Source: Bacteroidaceae bacterium
GTDB taxonomy: Bacteria > Bacteroidota > Bacteroidia > Bacteroidales > Bacteroidaceae
Direction: 5' to 3'
Assembly (NCBI GenBank): GCA_017381015.1
Contig: JAFOCV010000038.1
Coordinates: 25,062-89,061, forward strand
DNA length: 64,000 nucleotides
Part shown: in pieces, positions 57,086-64,000 of the stretch
Layout: every line of letters starts with the position of its first letter
Position numbering within the stretch: the first letter of the stretch is position 1
The notes under the pieces: model-generated
What the model was told of the DNA's origin: nothing
The model's input: the letters and a program-made list of their open reading frames with translations, nothing else
Databases searched by the model: none
Position numbers and translations under genes: made by a program

Positions 57086-58954
57086 ATGGAAAAGGAGAAA
57101 AAGAAATACGCGTTGGGCAAGCGCAAGTATGTCTTGTCTGGTATTGCTTGCCTGATTGTTTTTACATATATACTACGCTTATTCACGCTTCAGTTGCTCA
57201 GCGAGGATTACAAGGCTGATGCCGATAATAATGCCTTTCTCAAGCGCATTCTCTTCCCTGCTCGCGGAGCAATTACAGATAGAAATGGTAAGTTGTTGGT
57301 GTACAACCAGCCAGCCTATGATATCATGGTGGTTATGAAGGAGCAGGAGGGTGTAGACACTTTGGACCTCTGCAAAACCTTGAATATCACTCCCGAGTGG
57401 TATAAAAGACGCATGAGTGAGATACGCGACCCTTGGCGCAATCCTGGTTATAGCAGATACACCCAGCAATTGTTCATGAGCCAATTGTCTGCCGAGGAAT
57501 TCAGTACTTTCAGTGAGAAACTATTCTCTTATCCCGGATTCTATGTTCAGAAGCGTAGTGTTCGCCAATATTCCTATCCCTATGCAGCCCATGTGTTGGG
57601 TGATGTGGGCGAGGTAGGGCCTAAGGATATTGAGAAAGACGATTATTACAATAGTGGTGACTATATAGGCAAATTGGGTATTGAACGTCAGTACGAGCAA
57701 CAACTGCGTGGTGAAAAGGGCGTGGAGATACTCCTGCGCGACTCTCGTGGTCGTATCAAAGGACGTTATCAGAATGGCAAGTTTGATGAGGCTCCAATTC
57801 CGGGTAAGAATCTTACTCTTTCACTTGATGTGGAACTTCAAGCTTTGGGCGAACGCCTGATGACGGGCAAGAAGGGAGGTATTGTTGCCATCGAACCATC
57901 CACTGGCGAGATTCTGTGTATGGTGAGCAGCCCCACCTATGACCCACGTATGATGGTTGGCCGTCAGCGAGGCGAGAACAACAGGAAATTGTCTCAGAAT
58001 GTTCACAAGCCCTTGCTCAATCGTGCCATCATGGGACAGTATCCTCCAGGTTCTACCTTCAAGACCACCCAGGCACTCACCTTCTTGCAGGAGGGCATTG
58101 TAAACACACACACATCTTATCCATGCTCTGAGGGATTCCATTTCAAGGGACTTACTCTTAAGTGCCATATCCATGCAGCTCCCATCGCACTTGTGCCATC
58201 CCTGGCCACCTCGTGCAATAGTTACTATTGTTGGGGTCTGTTTCAGATGTTCTCCAATCGTCAGAAATACCCCACTGTTCAGGATGCCATGACCCGTTGG
58301 AAGGATTATATGGTTTCCATGGGTTTTGGCTATCGTTTGGGAGTGGACCTCCCTGGCGAAAAGCGAGGCATGATACCCAATGCTCCCTACTATGACAAGG
58401 CTTATCGTGGCTCTTGGAATGGTCTTACTGTGATATCTATTTCCATTGGTCAGGGCGAGGTCAATGCCACTCCCCTTCAGATAGCCAATCTGGGTGCTAC
58501 CATCGCCAATCGTGGTTGGTTTGTCACTCCCCATGTGGTAAAAGACATTCAAGACGAGGAATTGAATGAAGAATATACCACTCGTCGCTACACTATGGTA
58601 GATGCTCAGCATTATGAGCATGTGGTTCAGGGCATGCGTCAGGCAGTACTCAACGGTACTTGTCGTGCAGCCAATACCGAGGCATACGAGGTGTGTGGTA
58701 AGACAGGTACCGCCCAAAACCCTCATGGCAAGGACCACTCCGCCTTTATGGGCTTTGCACCTATGAACGACCCCAAGATAGCCATCTGTGTCTACGTGGA
58801 GAATGGTATCTGGGGCGCTACTTATGGTGTGCCGATAGGTTCTTTGTTGATAGAACAATATCTCACTGGAGGACTTTCGCCCGAAAGCGAAGAGAAAGCA
58901 AAAATATTTGAAAACCGACATATAATTACATCAGACGATGCCAGCAACAAGTAA
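57086..58954 (+). CDS. mrdA: Penicillin-binding protein 2 (elongation transpeptidase)
   Basis: A 622-residue class B PBP: one N-terminal transmembrane helix (about 16-36), pedestal domain, then a transpeptidase domain with the SxxK serine in PPGSTFKTT, the SxN motif SCN in ATSCNSYYC, and the KTG motif in CGKTGTAQNP. It cross-links peptidoglycan during rod elongation, working with RodA. The gene overlaps rodA by 17 bp. Confidence 0.95.
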   Translation: MEKEKKKYALGKRKYVLSGIACLIVFTYILRLFTLQLLSEDYKADADNNAFLKRILFPARGAITDRNGKLLVYNQPAYDIMVVMKEQEGVDTLDLCKTLNITPEWYKRRMSEIRDPWRNPGYSRYTQQLFMSQLSAEEFSTFSEKLFSYPGFYVQKRSVRQYSYPYAAHVLGDVGEVGPKDIEKDDYYNSGDYIGKLGIERQYEQQLRGEKGVEILLRDSRGRIKGRYQNGKFDEAPIPGKNLTLSLDVELQALGERLMTGKKGGIVAIEPSTGEILCMVSSPTYDPRMMVGRQRGENNRKLSQNVHKPLLNRAIMGQYPPGSTFKTTQALTFLQEGIVNTHTSYPCSEGFHFKGLTLKCHIHAAPIALVPSLATSCNSYYCWGLFQMFSNRQKYPTVQDAMTRWKDYMVSMGFGYRLGVDLPGEKRGMIPNAPYYDKAYRGSWNGLTVISISIGQGEVNATPLQIANLGATIANRGWFVTPHVVKDIQDEELNEEYTTRRYTMVDAQHYEHVVQGMRQAVLNGTCRAANTEAYEVCGKTGTAQNPHGKDHSAFMGFAPMNDPKIAICVYVENGIWGATYGVPIGSLLIEQYLTGGLSPESEEKAKIFENRHIITSDDASNK

Positions 58955-60419
58955 AAACAACCGAGATAAGGGTATTCTTAGCAATATCGATTGGGTCACA
59001 TTGTTCATCTTTGTGGTCCTTGTCTCTATGGGCTGGATGAGCGTCTGTGGTGCCAGCTACAATCTCGACGAGGGCACCAAGCTATTGGACTTTTCCGCAC
59101 GTAGCGGCATGCAGTTGGTGTGGATATTCTCTTCCTTTGTTTTGGGAGCAATAATACTCTATATTGACGACCGCCTCATTGAGAGTCTTTCCTACATTAT
59201 ATATATTGCCTTCATGGTCTTGCTCTTTGTCACGCCTATGCTTGCCCATGATATCAAGGGTAGTTTGTCGTGGATCAAGATAGGAGGCTTCAGTATTCAA
59301 CCGGCAGAGTTTGCCAAGTTCGCCACAGCTATCTGTGTGGCCAAGGTGGTGAGCAGCTTCAATCTGGACCTCTCTCGCTGGCGCGACCTCTTCATCAGTG
59401 CCTTCCTGGTACTTCTCCCCATGGTGCTCATTGTCATGCAGAAGGAGACAGGTTCTGCATTGGTATATTTTGCGTTCTTCTTCATGTTCTATCGCGAGGG
59501 TATGGTGGGAAGCATCCTCTTTGCGGGAGCCGCCGCCGTATTCTATTTCGTGGTGGGTATCAGGTATGCCGATGTCCCCTTGTGGGATATCCTTCCCATC
59601 AGTTCGGGCGAATTCTTTGTTCTTGCAGCCATTCACCTCTTTGTGGCCGGCATGATGTGGGTATACACTTCCTTGCGTAAGCCCTTCTTCCAGACTCTTT
59701 GTTTCGGCATGATAGCCTATGTTTTGGCCGTGCTTTATGCCAAATATCTCATTCCCTTCAATGTATGTTGGGTGCAATGGGGCGTATTGGCGGCTACCAT
59801 AGTTTATCTTTTCTATCTGGCCGTGCGCGAGCGCCTATGGTCTTATGCACTCATCTCCATGTTTGCATTGGGTAGTATAGGTTTCTTCTATTCCGTCAAT
59901 TATGTGCTGAATGATGTGCTCCAGGCTCATCAACGCACACGTATTCGCGTGTTGCTGGGCCTTGAGGACGACCCCAAGGGGGCAGGTTACAATGTTATTC
60001 AGGCCAAGATAGCCATTGGTTCTGGCGGATTAAAGGGAAAGGGTTTTCTCAATGGCACCCAAACCAAGCTCAAATACGTTCCCGAGCAAGATACCGACTT
60101 TATCTTCTGTACCGTAGGCGAGGAACAAGGTTTCATCGGAGCCGCCGTAGTGCTTCTTCTCTTCCTGTTCTTTATTCTCAGACTGATTCATTTGGCCGAG
60201 CGCCAACCCTTGCGCTTCGGTAGAGTCTATGGGTATTGCGTGATGAGTATATTCCTCTTTCATCTCTTTATCAATGTAGGTATGGTGCTCGGACTCACCC
60301 CCGTTATCGGTATCCCTTTGCCATTTTTCAGCTACGGAGGTTCTTCCCTATGGGGCTTCACCATTCTCCTGTTCGTTTTCCTAAAGATAGATTCCGCCCG
60401 ATTCAGATTGAAGAAATAG
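58938..60419 (+). CDS. rodA: Rod-shape peptidoglycan polymerase RodA (SEDS)
   Basis: A 493-residue polytopic SEDS protein with the IKIGGFSIQPAEFAKFA motif, EDDPKGAGYNVIQAKIAIGSGGLKGKG loop region (about 345-370) and C-terminal GLTPVIGIPLPFFSYGGSS. It is about 100 residues longer than Gram-negative model RodA proteins, owing to an extra middle membrane region, as seen in other Bacteroidota. It polymerises glycan strands with PBP2. Confidence 0.95.
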   Translation: MPATSKNNRDKGILSNIDWVTLFIFVVLVSMGWMSVCGASYNLDEGTKLLDFSARSGMQLVWIFSSFVLGAIILYIDDRLIESLSYIIYIAFMVLLFVTPMLAHDIKGSLSWIKIGGFSIQPAEFAKFATAICVAKVVSSFNLDLSRWRDLFISAFLVLLPMVLIVMQKETGSALVYFAFFFMFYREGMVGSILFAGAAAVFYFVVGIRYADVPLWDILPISSGEFFVLAAIHLFVAGMMWVYTSLRKPFFQTLCFGMIAYVLAVLYAKYLIPFNVCWVQWGVLAATIVYLFYLAVRERLWSYALISMFALGSIGFFYSVNYVLNDVLQAHQRTRIRVLLGLEDDPKGAGYNVIQAKIAIGSGGLKGKGFLNGTQTKLKYVPEQDTDFIFCTVGEEQGFIGAAVVLLLFLFFILRLIHLAERQPLRFGRVYGYCVMSIFLFHLFINVGMVLGLTPVIGIPLPFFSYGGSSLWGFTILLFVFLKIDSARFRLKK

Positions 60420-60448
60420 CTCTATTTCCACTATAGATTAAACCTCCT

Positions 60449-60523
60449 TTCCATAGTTGGAAAAAGAATATTTAGTAACAGGCAGAAAATCAGCCGTCTA
60501 AGCAGGGGCACGTTTCCATAGTG
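60449..60523. promoter_or_regulatory. Two TTTCCATAGT elements upstream of the regulator gene
   Basis: TTTCCATAGTT at 60449-60459 and TTTCCATAGTG at 60513-60523. The second ends exactly 28 bp before the -7 box at 60552. The first is part of a TTTCC-ATAGTT-GGAAA inverted repeat. A weaker TTTCCACTATAG lies at 60426. Confidence 0.75.
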
Positions 60524-60551
60524 GATTCATGGTACTTTGAATATATTTGTC

Positions 60552-60559
60552 TAACTTTG
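60552..60559 (+). promoter_or_regulatory. -7 box (TAACTTTG) for the regulator gene
   Basis: TAACTTTGCACC predicts transcription from about 60566, downstream of an in-frame ATG-like start at 60547, so the true start must be the ATG at 60586. Confidence 0.65.
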
Positions 60560-60585
60560 CACCCGACAAATCTGTTCTAAATACC

Positions 60586-62301
60586 ATGAATAAGAAGTAC
60601 TGTATTTCTATCATTGTTTTCGCATTAGCATTCATTGTTGGATGCCATGCTCCTTCGCAAGGTCATCTCTTGTCCGAGGCCGAATCCTTTTTACCCTCTT
60701 GTCCGGATAGTGCAGATGCACGTCTCTCCACAGTGTCTGTCCATCTTCTGCGTGATGAGGCAGAGAAGGCCCATTATGCCTTGCTTCGTGTAATGACAGA
60801 TGCTATACTTGGGGAAGTCAGTCATAATGACACTTTGGTCCGAAGAGCATATCATTTTTATCATCACCAATCGGCACTCGGACAGTCCCCCGACTATATT
60901 TCTATCAAGCATTTCGCTCAATCAGCCCTTTATATGGGCGACTGGTATATAGAGCATGACAGTGTCAAACTAGGCGAGGACTGTTTCAGACAAGCCATTG
61001 CCTCCTCCGAGAAGATACTGGATTGGCGTATGTGCTATCTTTCTTATGCACGACTGGCAGAACAGGTACAATGGTCAGATGAAAAGGAAGCGTTGAAATT
61101 GATAGAAAAGGCGATAGAAGCTTACGATAGGATTAAGGATAATGCAAGCAATTTGGTTTATTTGTTAGAGTATGCAGCACATTACTCGTCTCAAATAGCA
61201 TATAGATACGATGAAAACCAATATTACCAACAGGCGTTAGAATATGCATCTAAGGCATATCATTTAGCCTCTGATAGTTGCGCGATGGAACTATGCAATG
61301 AGACACTTGTTACTCTAGCTGATATATATTGGGCAATGGGTGAATACTCTTCGGCATTAGATTACGTGAGGAATATAACCATCAAGAGTTTGGATTCAGA
61401 ATACTCTCAGAGGATGAATCTGAAAATTGCTCAGTATTTTTTGAGTTGTGATTCCCTCTCCAAGGCAAGAGAATTGTTCCTCGCTCCCTCTAAGATTGAG
61501 GATATGAAACTAAGGTATCATTATGAACGCGCTTTAGCTGAATTATCCATTAAACAGAAGATGCCAGGAGATACAATTTTGTTTTATACTAATAAAGCAT
61601 TTACCAGCCATGAGAATGTACATCTAGATGCACTTAGAGCCAAGTACGATTATTATCAAGAGGTTCTACAAATAGAGAAAGCCAATGAACAACTGTTGTT
61701 CAAAAATAAATTAAGAACCTGGATATTTTTAGGTACAATCTTGCTCATTGTTATAACGGCTTTATTGGTGGTATGGCTATTGGTTGTCAGAATACGATTG
61801 TACCGTGAGCGACGAAAGCATGCTGTAAAACTTAGGAAATACGACCTGGAGAGAAGCATTGAAGAGAGACGACGTTCTGCATACGAATTACAGCTATTAC
61901 GTGAACGTGAGCAGGCATTAGCAGATGGACATCAGAAGAAGATTGCTACCATCAAGCATCTTCAAAATTACATTATCGGTCGCACCGATGTTACGATGAA
62001 ATTGATGAATGAGTCCACTTATGTGAAGATGACTCCCAAGGAATGGAATGATATCGAGTCGTTGCTCGATGAAATCGACAATAAATGTATTTCCAAGATT
62101 AGAACTCTCCATAAAAATATCTCAGCAGAAGACATCCGTTTGTGTATTATGGTAAGGCTGGGTATGTCCAATCCAGCCATAGGAGCTATATATGGTATTA
62201 CTCCCTCTGCAGTTCAGCACAGAAAGCAAACCTTGAAGAAGAAAGTTTTTGGAGTTTCAGACCCACATCTTAGCCTAAATGATGTGATAAAATCACTCTA
62301 A
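60586..62301 (+). CDS. Transmembrane TPR regulator with C-terminal helix-turn-helix
   Basis: From ATG 60586 the protein has 571 residues. It begins with a lipoprotein-like signal (lipobox Cys20, FIVGCHAP). A helical TPR-like region follows (about 40-365; for example NQYYQQALEYASKAYHLASD). A transmembrane helix lies at about 379-401, then a basic coiled coil (about 403-445), and a C-terminal domain with a LuxR-like helix-turn-helix (MSNPAIGAIYGITPSAVQHR, about 528-547). The layout suggests a periplasmic sensor joined directly to a cytoplasmic DNA-binding domain. Its promoter carries the TTTCCATAGT element shared with the next gene, so autoregulation is likely. Ligand unknown. Confidence 0.8.
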   Translation: MNKKYCISIIVFALAFIVGCHAPSQGHLLSEAESFLPSCPDSADARLSTVSVHLLRDEAEKAHYALLRVMTDAILGEVSHNDTLVRRAYHFYHHQSALGQSPDYISIKHFAQSALYMGDWYIEHDSVKLGEDCFRQAIASSEKILDWRMCYLSYARLAEQVQWSDEKEALKLIEKAIEAYDRIKDNASNLVYLLEYAAHYSSQIAYRYDENQYYQQALEYASKAYHLASDSCAMELCNETLVTLADIYWAMGEYSSALDYVRNITIKSLDSEYSQRMNLKIAQYFLSCDSLSKARELFLAPSKIEDMKLRYHYERALAELSIKQKMPGDTILFYTNKAFTSHENVHLDALRAKYDYYQEVLQIEKANEQLLFKNKLRTWIFLGTILLIVITALLVVWLLVVRIRLYRERRKHAVKLRKYDLERSIEERRRSAYELQLLREREQALADGHQKKIATIKHLQNYIIGRTDVTMKLMNESTYVKMTPKEWNDIESLLDEIDNKCISKIRTLHKNISAEDIRLCIMVRLGMSNPAIGAIYGITPSAVQHRKQTLKKKVFGVSDPHLSLNDVIKSL

Positions 62302-62323
62302 AAATACCTCTCCCTCTGTACCC

Positions 62324-62446
62324 TTTCCATAGTTTTTGACATGCTTTCCATAGTTGGCGAAAAATAATTTTAGAGCCAAAGTTGTATGTGATTGATAATC
62401 AGTGCTATACCTCCCCCCTAAATCATGGATATACTTTTCCATAGTT
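62324..62446. promoter_or_regulatory. Three TTTCCATAGTT elements upstream of the DUF3244 gene
   Basis: Perfect copies are at 62324-62334, 62345-62355 and 62436-62446. The first two are 21 bp apart, two helical turns. The third ends exactly 28 bp before the -7 box at 62475, the same spacing as in front of the regulator gene. Confidence 0.85.
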
Positions 62447-62474
62447 GCGCCTAGGCTTTCACGATTATTGTCCG

Positions 62475-62482
62475 TACCTTTG
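62475..62482 (+). promoter_or_regulatory. -7 box (TACCTTTG) for the DUF3244 gene
   Basis: TACCTTTGCACC lies 29 bp before the start at 62512. Confidence 0.65.
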
Positions 62483-62511
62483 CACCATCAAAATTTTAAA
62501 CAAAATCTATC

Positions 62512-62874
62512 ATGAAAAAGTATTTATTCGTATTAGCAGCAGCAATGTTCTGCTTAGTTTCAAACGCAGAAGAGAAAAAGGTGGAATTAAAGAAGGAGGT
62601 CAATATCGGAAAGCCCAGAACTCCTCAATCTGAAGTTATTATTACGTGTACGTATGATAATGAAGAATTGACTTTATCATTTACAGGTTACAACGGAGTT
62701 ACAAATATTAGCCTTGTTGATGTTTCATCTCAACAAATTGTTTATAATGATACTAATTTTGTAACCTCTCCAGACACTCTTAGTATCAATGTATCACAAG
62801 TTCCTGTTTCAACATACTATTTGTTTGTAGAATTAGAGGATGGTACAATATACTATGGTTGTATCCAGCTTTAG
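62512..62874 (+). CDS. DUF3244 small secreted protein
   Basis: A 120-residue protein with a signal peptide (MKKYLFVLAAAMFCLVSNA). The mature part is about 100 residues of beta-strands matching DUF3244 (ELTLSFTGYNGVTNISLVD; then STYYLFVELEDGTIYYGCIQL). Members are Bacteroidales secreted or surface proteins of unknown function, with an Ig-like fold. Its promoter has the TTTCCATAGTT elements, so the upstream regulator probably controls it. The glycosyltransferase gene follows 27 bp later and likely shares the transcript. Confidence 0.82.
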   Translation: MKKYLFVLAAAMFCLVSNAEEKKVELKKEVNIGKPRTPQSEVIITCTYDNEELTLSFTGYNGVTNISLVDVSSQQIVYNDTNFVTSPDTLSINVSQVPVSTYYLFVELEDGTIYYGCIQL

Positions 62875-62901
62875 TTTAGTGGTGTTTAGCTGAAAATATC
62901 T

Positions 62902-64000
62902 ATGTCTAGCTTACCCATCAACGTCTACGTCCCCAATCTACCTCATCGTAAGGATAGAAGAGTTCATATAGAGCAGCAGTATGCAGAGAGAACAGAATTC
63001 AATCTGCATATTGTTACTCCTCTTGACGGGACAACGGCAGCGAATAGTCTTTGGCTTACGTTTATTGAATGTGTTAAAACTGCTCATCAGCAAGGATACG
63101 AGTATTTCATATTCGGAGAGGACGACCATACATTTACGTCCCATTATGATTATAGCTGCTTGACAGAGGCTATATCCCAAGCATTATGCTTAGGCGCAGA
63201 TATGTTGTCTGGAGGCATGAGCTGGATGGACTTACCTGTGCAAACTCCAACGAGGAATTTGTTCCTTTGTGACAAATTCACAGGAATGCAGTTTACTGTT
63301 ATCTTCAAACAAGCATATACAAAGATACTAGATGCTTGTGATGCAGTAGACGATGTTACAGATAAATGTCTTTCAAAAATTCTGGACTGCAAACTGGTAA
63401 TGTATCCATATATCAGTATTCAAAAGGAGTTTGGTTATTCAGATGTTACAGCATTAAACAATACAAGACATCGCGTAGAATCTCTTTTTGAAAAAGCCGA
63501 GAAAACTTTGCAAGTTGTAGACAAAATAAACGCTTACTTTGCCGAATCTAATGGTAATGAGACCGAGGTATTGAGCGATGATATTATTTCTAATTTCAAA
63601 ATCTCCACACATATCATTCATCTGCCAGAGAGAGTAGATAGACAGAAGTTATACGAATCACAATTTGCAGATAGGAAAGAGTTTGAAATCGTCTCTATTG
63701 ATGCATGTAAGCACCCAATTGGGGCAGTTGGTCTTTGGAAAAGTATCTGCATGGCTATATCTGCAGCCAAGAAGAACAATGATGATGCAGTATTACTATG
63801 TGAAGATGACCACGTATTTACTAGGCATTATACCAGAGAGTCCTTTGTCCGTAAGGTTTATGAGGCAGCAGAAAATGGAGCAGACTTACTATCAGGTGGT
63901 ATAGGCGGATTTGGTAATGCACTCCCTGTAAGCAATGGTTTGTATTGGGTTGATTGGCTATGGTGTACACAGTTTATCGTTATTTACAGTCAGTCTTACG
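62902..64000 (+). CDS. Glycosyltransferase with two tandem GT25-like domains, 3' end beyond window
   Basis: The frame is open from the ATG at 62902 to the right edge (366 codons, no stop). Two homologous halves are visible. The first (about 1-135) has INVYVPNLPHRKDRR, FIFGEDDHTF and GADMLSGGMSW. The second (about 230 onward) has THIIHLPERVDRQK, VLLCEDDHVF and GADLLSGGIGG. Each EDDH is a DxD-like metal/nucleotide-sugar motif, and the fold resembles GT25 (LPS sugar transferases). A helical linker separates the halves. No signal peptide. It probably glycosylates a surface polymer or a co-expressed product; the acceptor is not known. Confidence 0.75.
   Translation, partial: MSSLPINVYVPNLPHRKDRRVHIEQQYAERTEFNLHIVTPLDGTTAANSLWLTFIECVKTAHQQGYEYFIFGEDDHTFTSHYDYSCLTEAISQALCLGADMLSGGMSWMDLPVQTPTRNLFLCDKFTGMQFTVIFKQAYTKILDACDAVDDVTDKCLSKILDCKLVMYPYISIQKEFGYSDVTALNNTRHRVESLFEKAEKTLQVVDKINAYFAESNGNETEVLSDDIISNFKISTHIIHLPERVDRQKLYESQFADRKEFEIVSIDACKHPIGAVGLWKSICMAISAAKKNNDDAVLLCEDDHVFTRHYTRESFVRKVYEAAENGADLLSGGIGGFGNALPVSNGLYWVDWLWCTQFIVIYSQSY

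Noticed and set aside
60547-60585. Upstream start for the regulator gene
   Set aside because: The TAnnTTTG box at 60552-60559 puts the transcript start after it, and the extra residues precede a perfect lipoprotein signal.

Overview
The window looks like chromosome of a Prevotella-like member of the Bacteroidales (phylum Bacteroidota). The signs are: -7 boxes of the Bacteroidota form TAnnTTTG in front of most transcription units; A-rich rather than GGAGG-like ribosome binding sites; a short primary sigma factor (RpoD, 287 aa); a type IX secretion sortase (PorU); a TonB-dependent receptor; and many surface lipoproteins of the DUF4493, PCMD and fimbrillin-like families. The genus is inferred from gene content and was not tested.

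Layout. 1-4504 (minus): a FAH-family enzyme followed by porU, which runs off the left edge. 4907-23154 (plus): one tightly packed series of 15 genes dominated by DUF4493 lipoproteins, with one fimbrillin-like protein, two PCMD-domain proteins, one outer-membrane barrel, one large two-module secreted protein and, unexpectedly, a four-helix-bundle (S23-type) protein preceded by a perfectly phased 9-bp CTAG array. 23155-23707: an intergenic 42-43 bp tandem array between promoter-like boxes and a terminator. 23708-31011 (minus): a RecQ-tail-like protein, a phosphoethanolamine transferase, a TPR protein, rpe and a GH2 beta-galactosidase. 31394-34352 (plus): rplM, rpsI, rpsB and tsf with structured leaders. 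34451-36931 (minus): a DUF6261-type protein, a 41-bp tandem array, and a three-gene DUF3791/DUF3990 cassette with ATGA overlaps. 37388-42804 (minus): a likely operon of lipid-anchored carbonic anhydrase, DUF3089 hydrolase, TonB-dependent receptor and lipoprotein, with a dyad operator upstream. 43305-50400: asd, an antiporter, a LolD-type ATPase, a CvfB-like protein, an FKBP lipoprotein and glyQS. 50614-53913: rpoD, a third ~42-bp array and a GH20 hexosaminidase. 54048-60419 (plus): a cyclohydrolase-only purH, then the rod-shape operon mreB-mreC-mreD-mrdA-rodA. 60586-64000 (plus): a membrane-spanning one-component regulator, a DUF3244 protein and a tandem-duplicated glycosyltransferase that runs off the right edge.

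How it works together. The left third is a cell-surface and secretion region: PorU processes type IX substrates, and the adjacent operon encodes lipoproteins that nearly all carry a Thr-Arg-Ala-like site shortly after the lipidated cysteine, as type V pilins do before proteolytic maturation. The centre and right are mostly housekeeping (translation, sigma factor, rod shape). The far right holds a candidate small regulon: the regulator gene and the DUF3244 gene each have a TTTCCATAGT element exactly 28 bp upstream of their -7 box, with further copies nearby.

The most interesting items are (1) the TTTCCATAGTT regulon with its transmembrane regulator, (2) the DUF4493 operon with conserved Arg sites and swapped modules, (3) the CTAG 9-bp array, (4) three unrelated intergenic arrays sharing a 41-43 bp period, (5) the symmetric GTTTACA operator upstream of the carbonic anhydrase operon, and (6) the DUF3791-DUF3990 cassette. 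I saw no tRNA, rRNA, CRISPR array, transposase or integrase.
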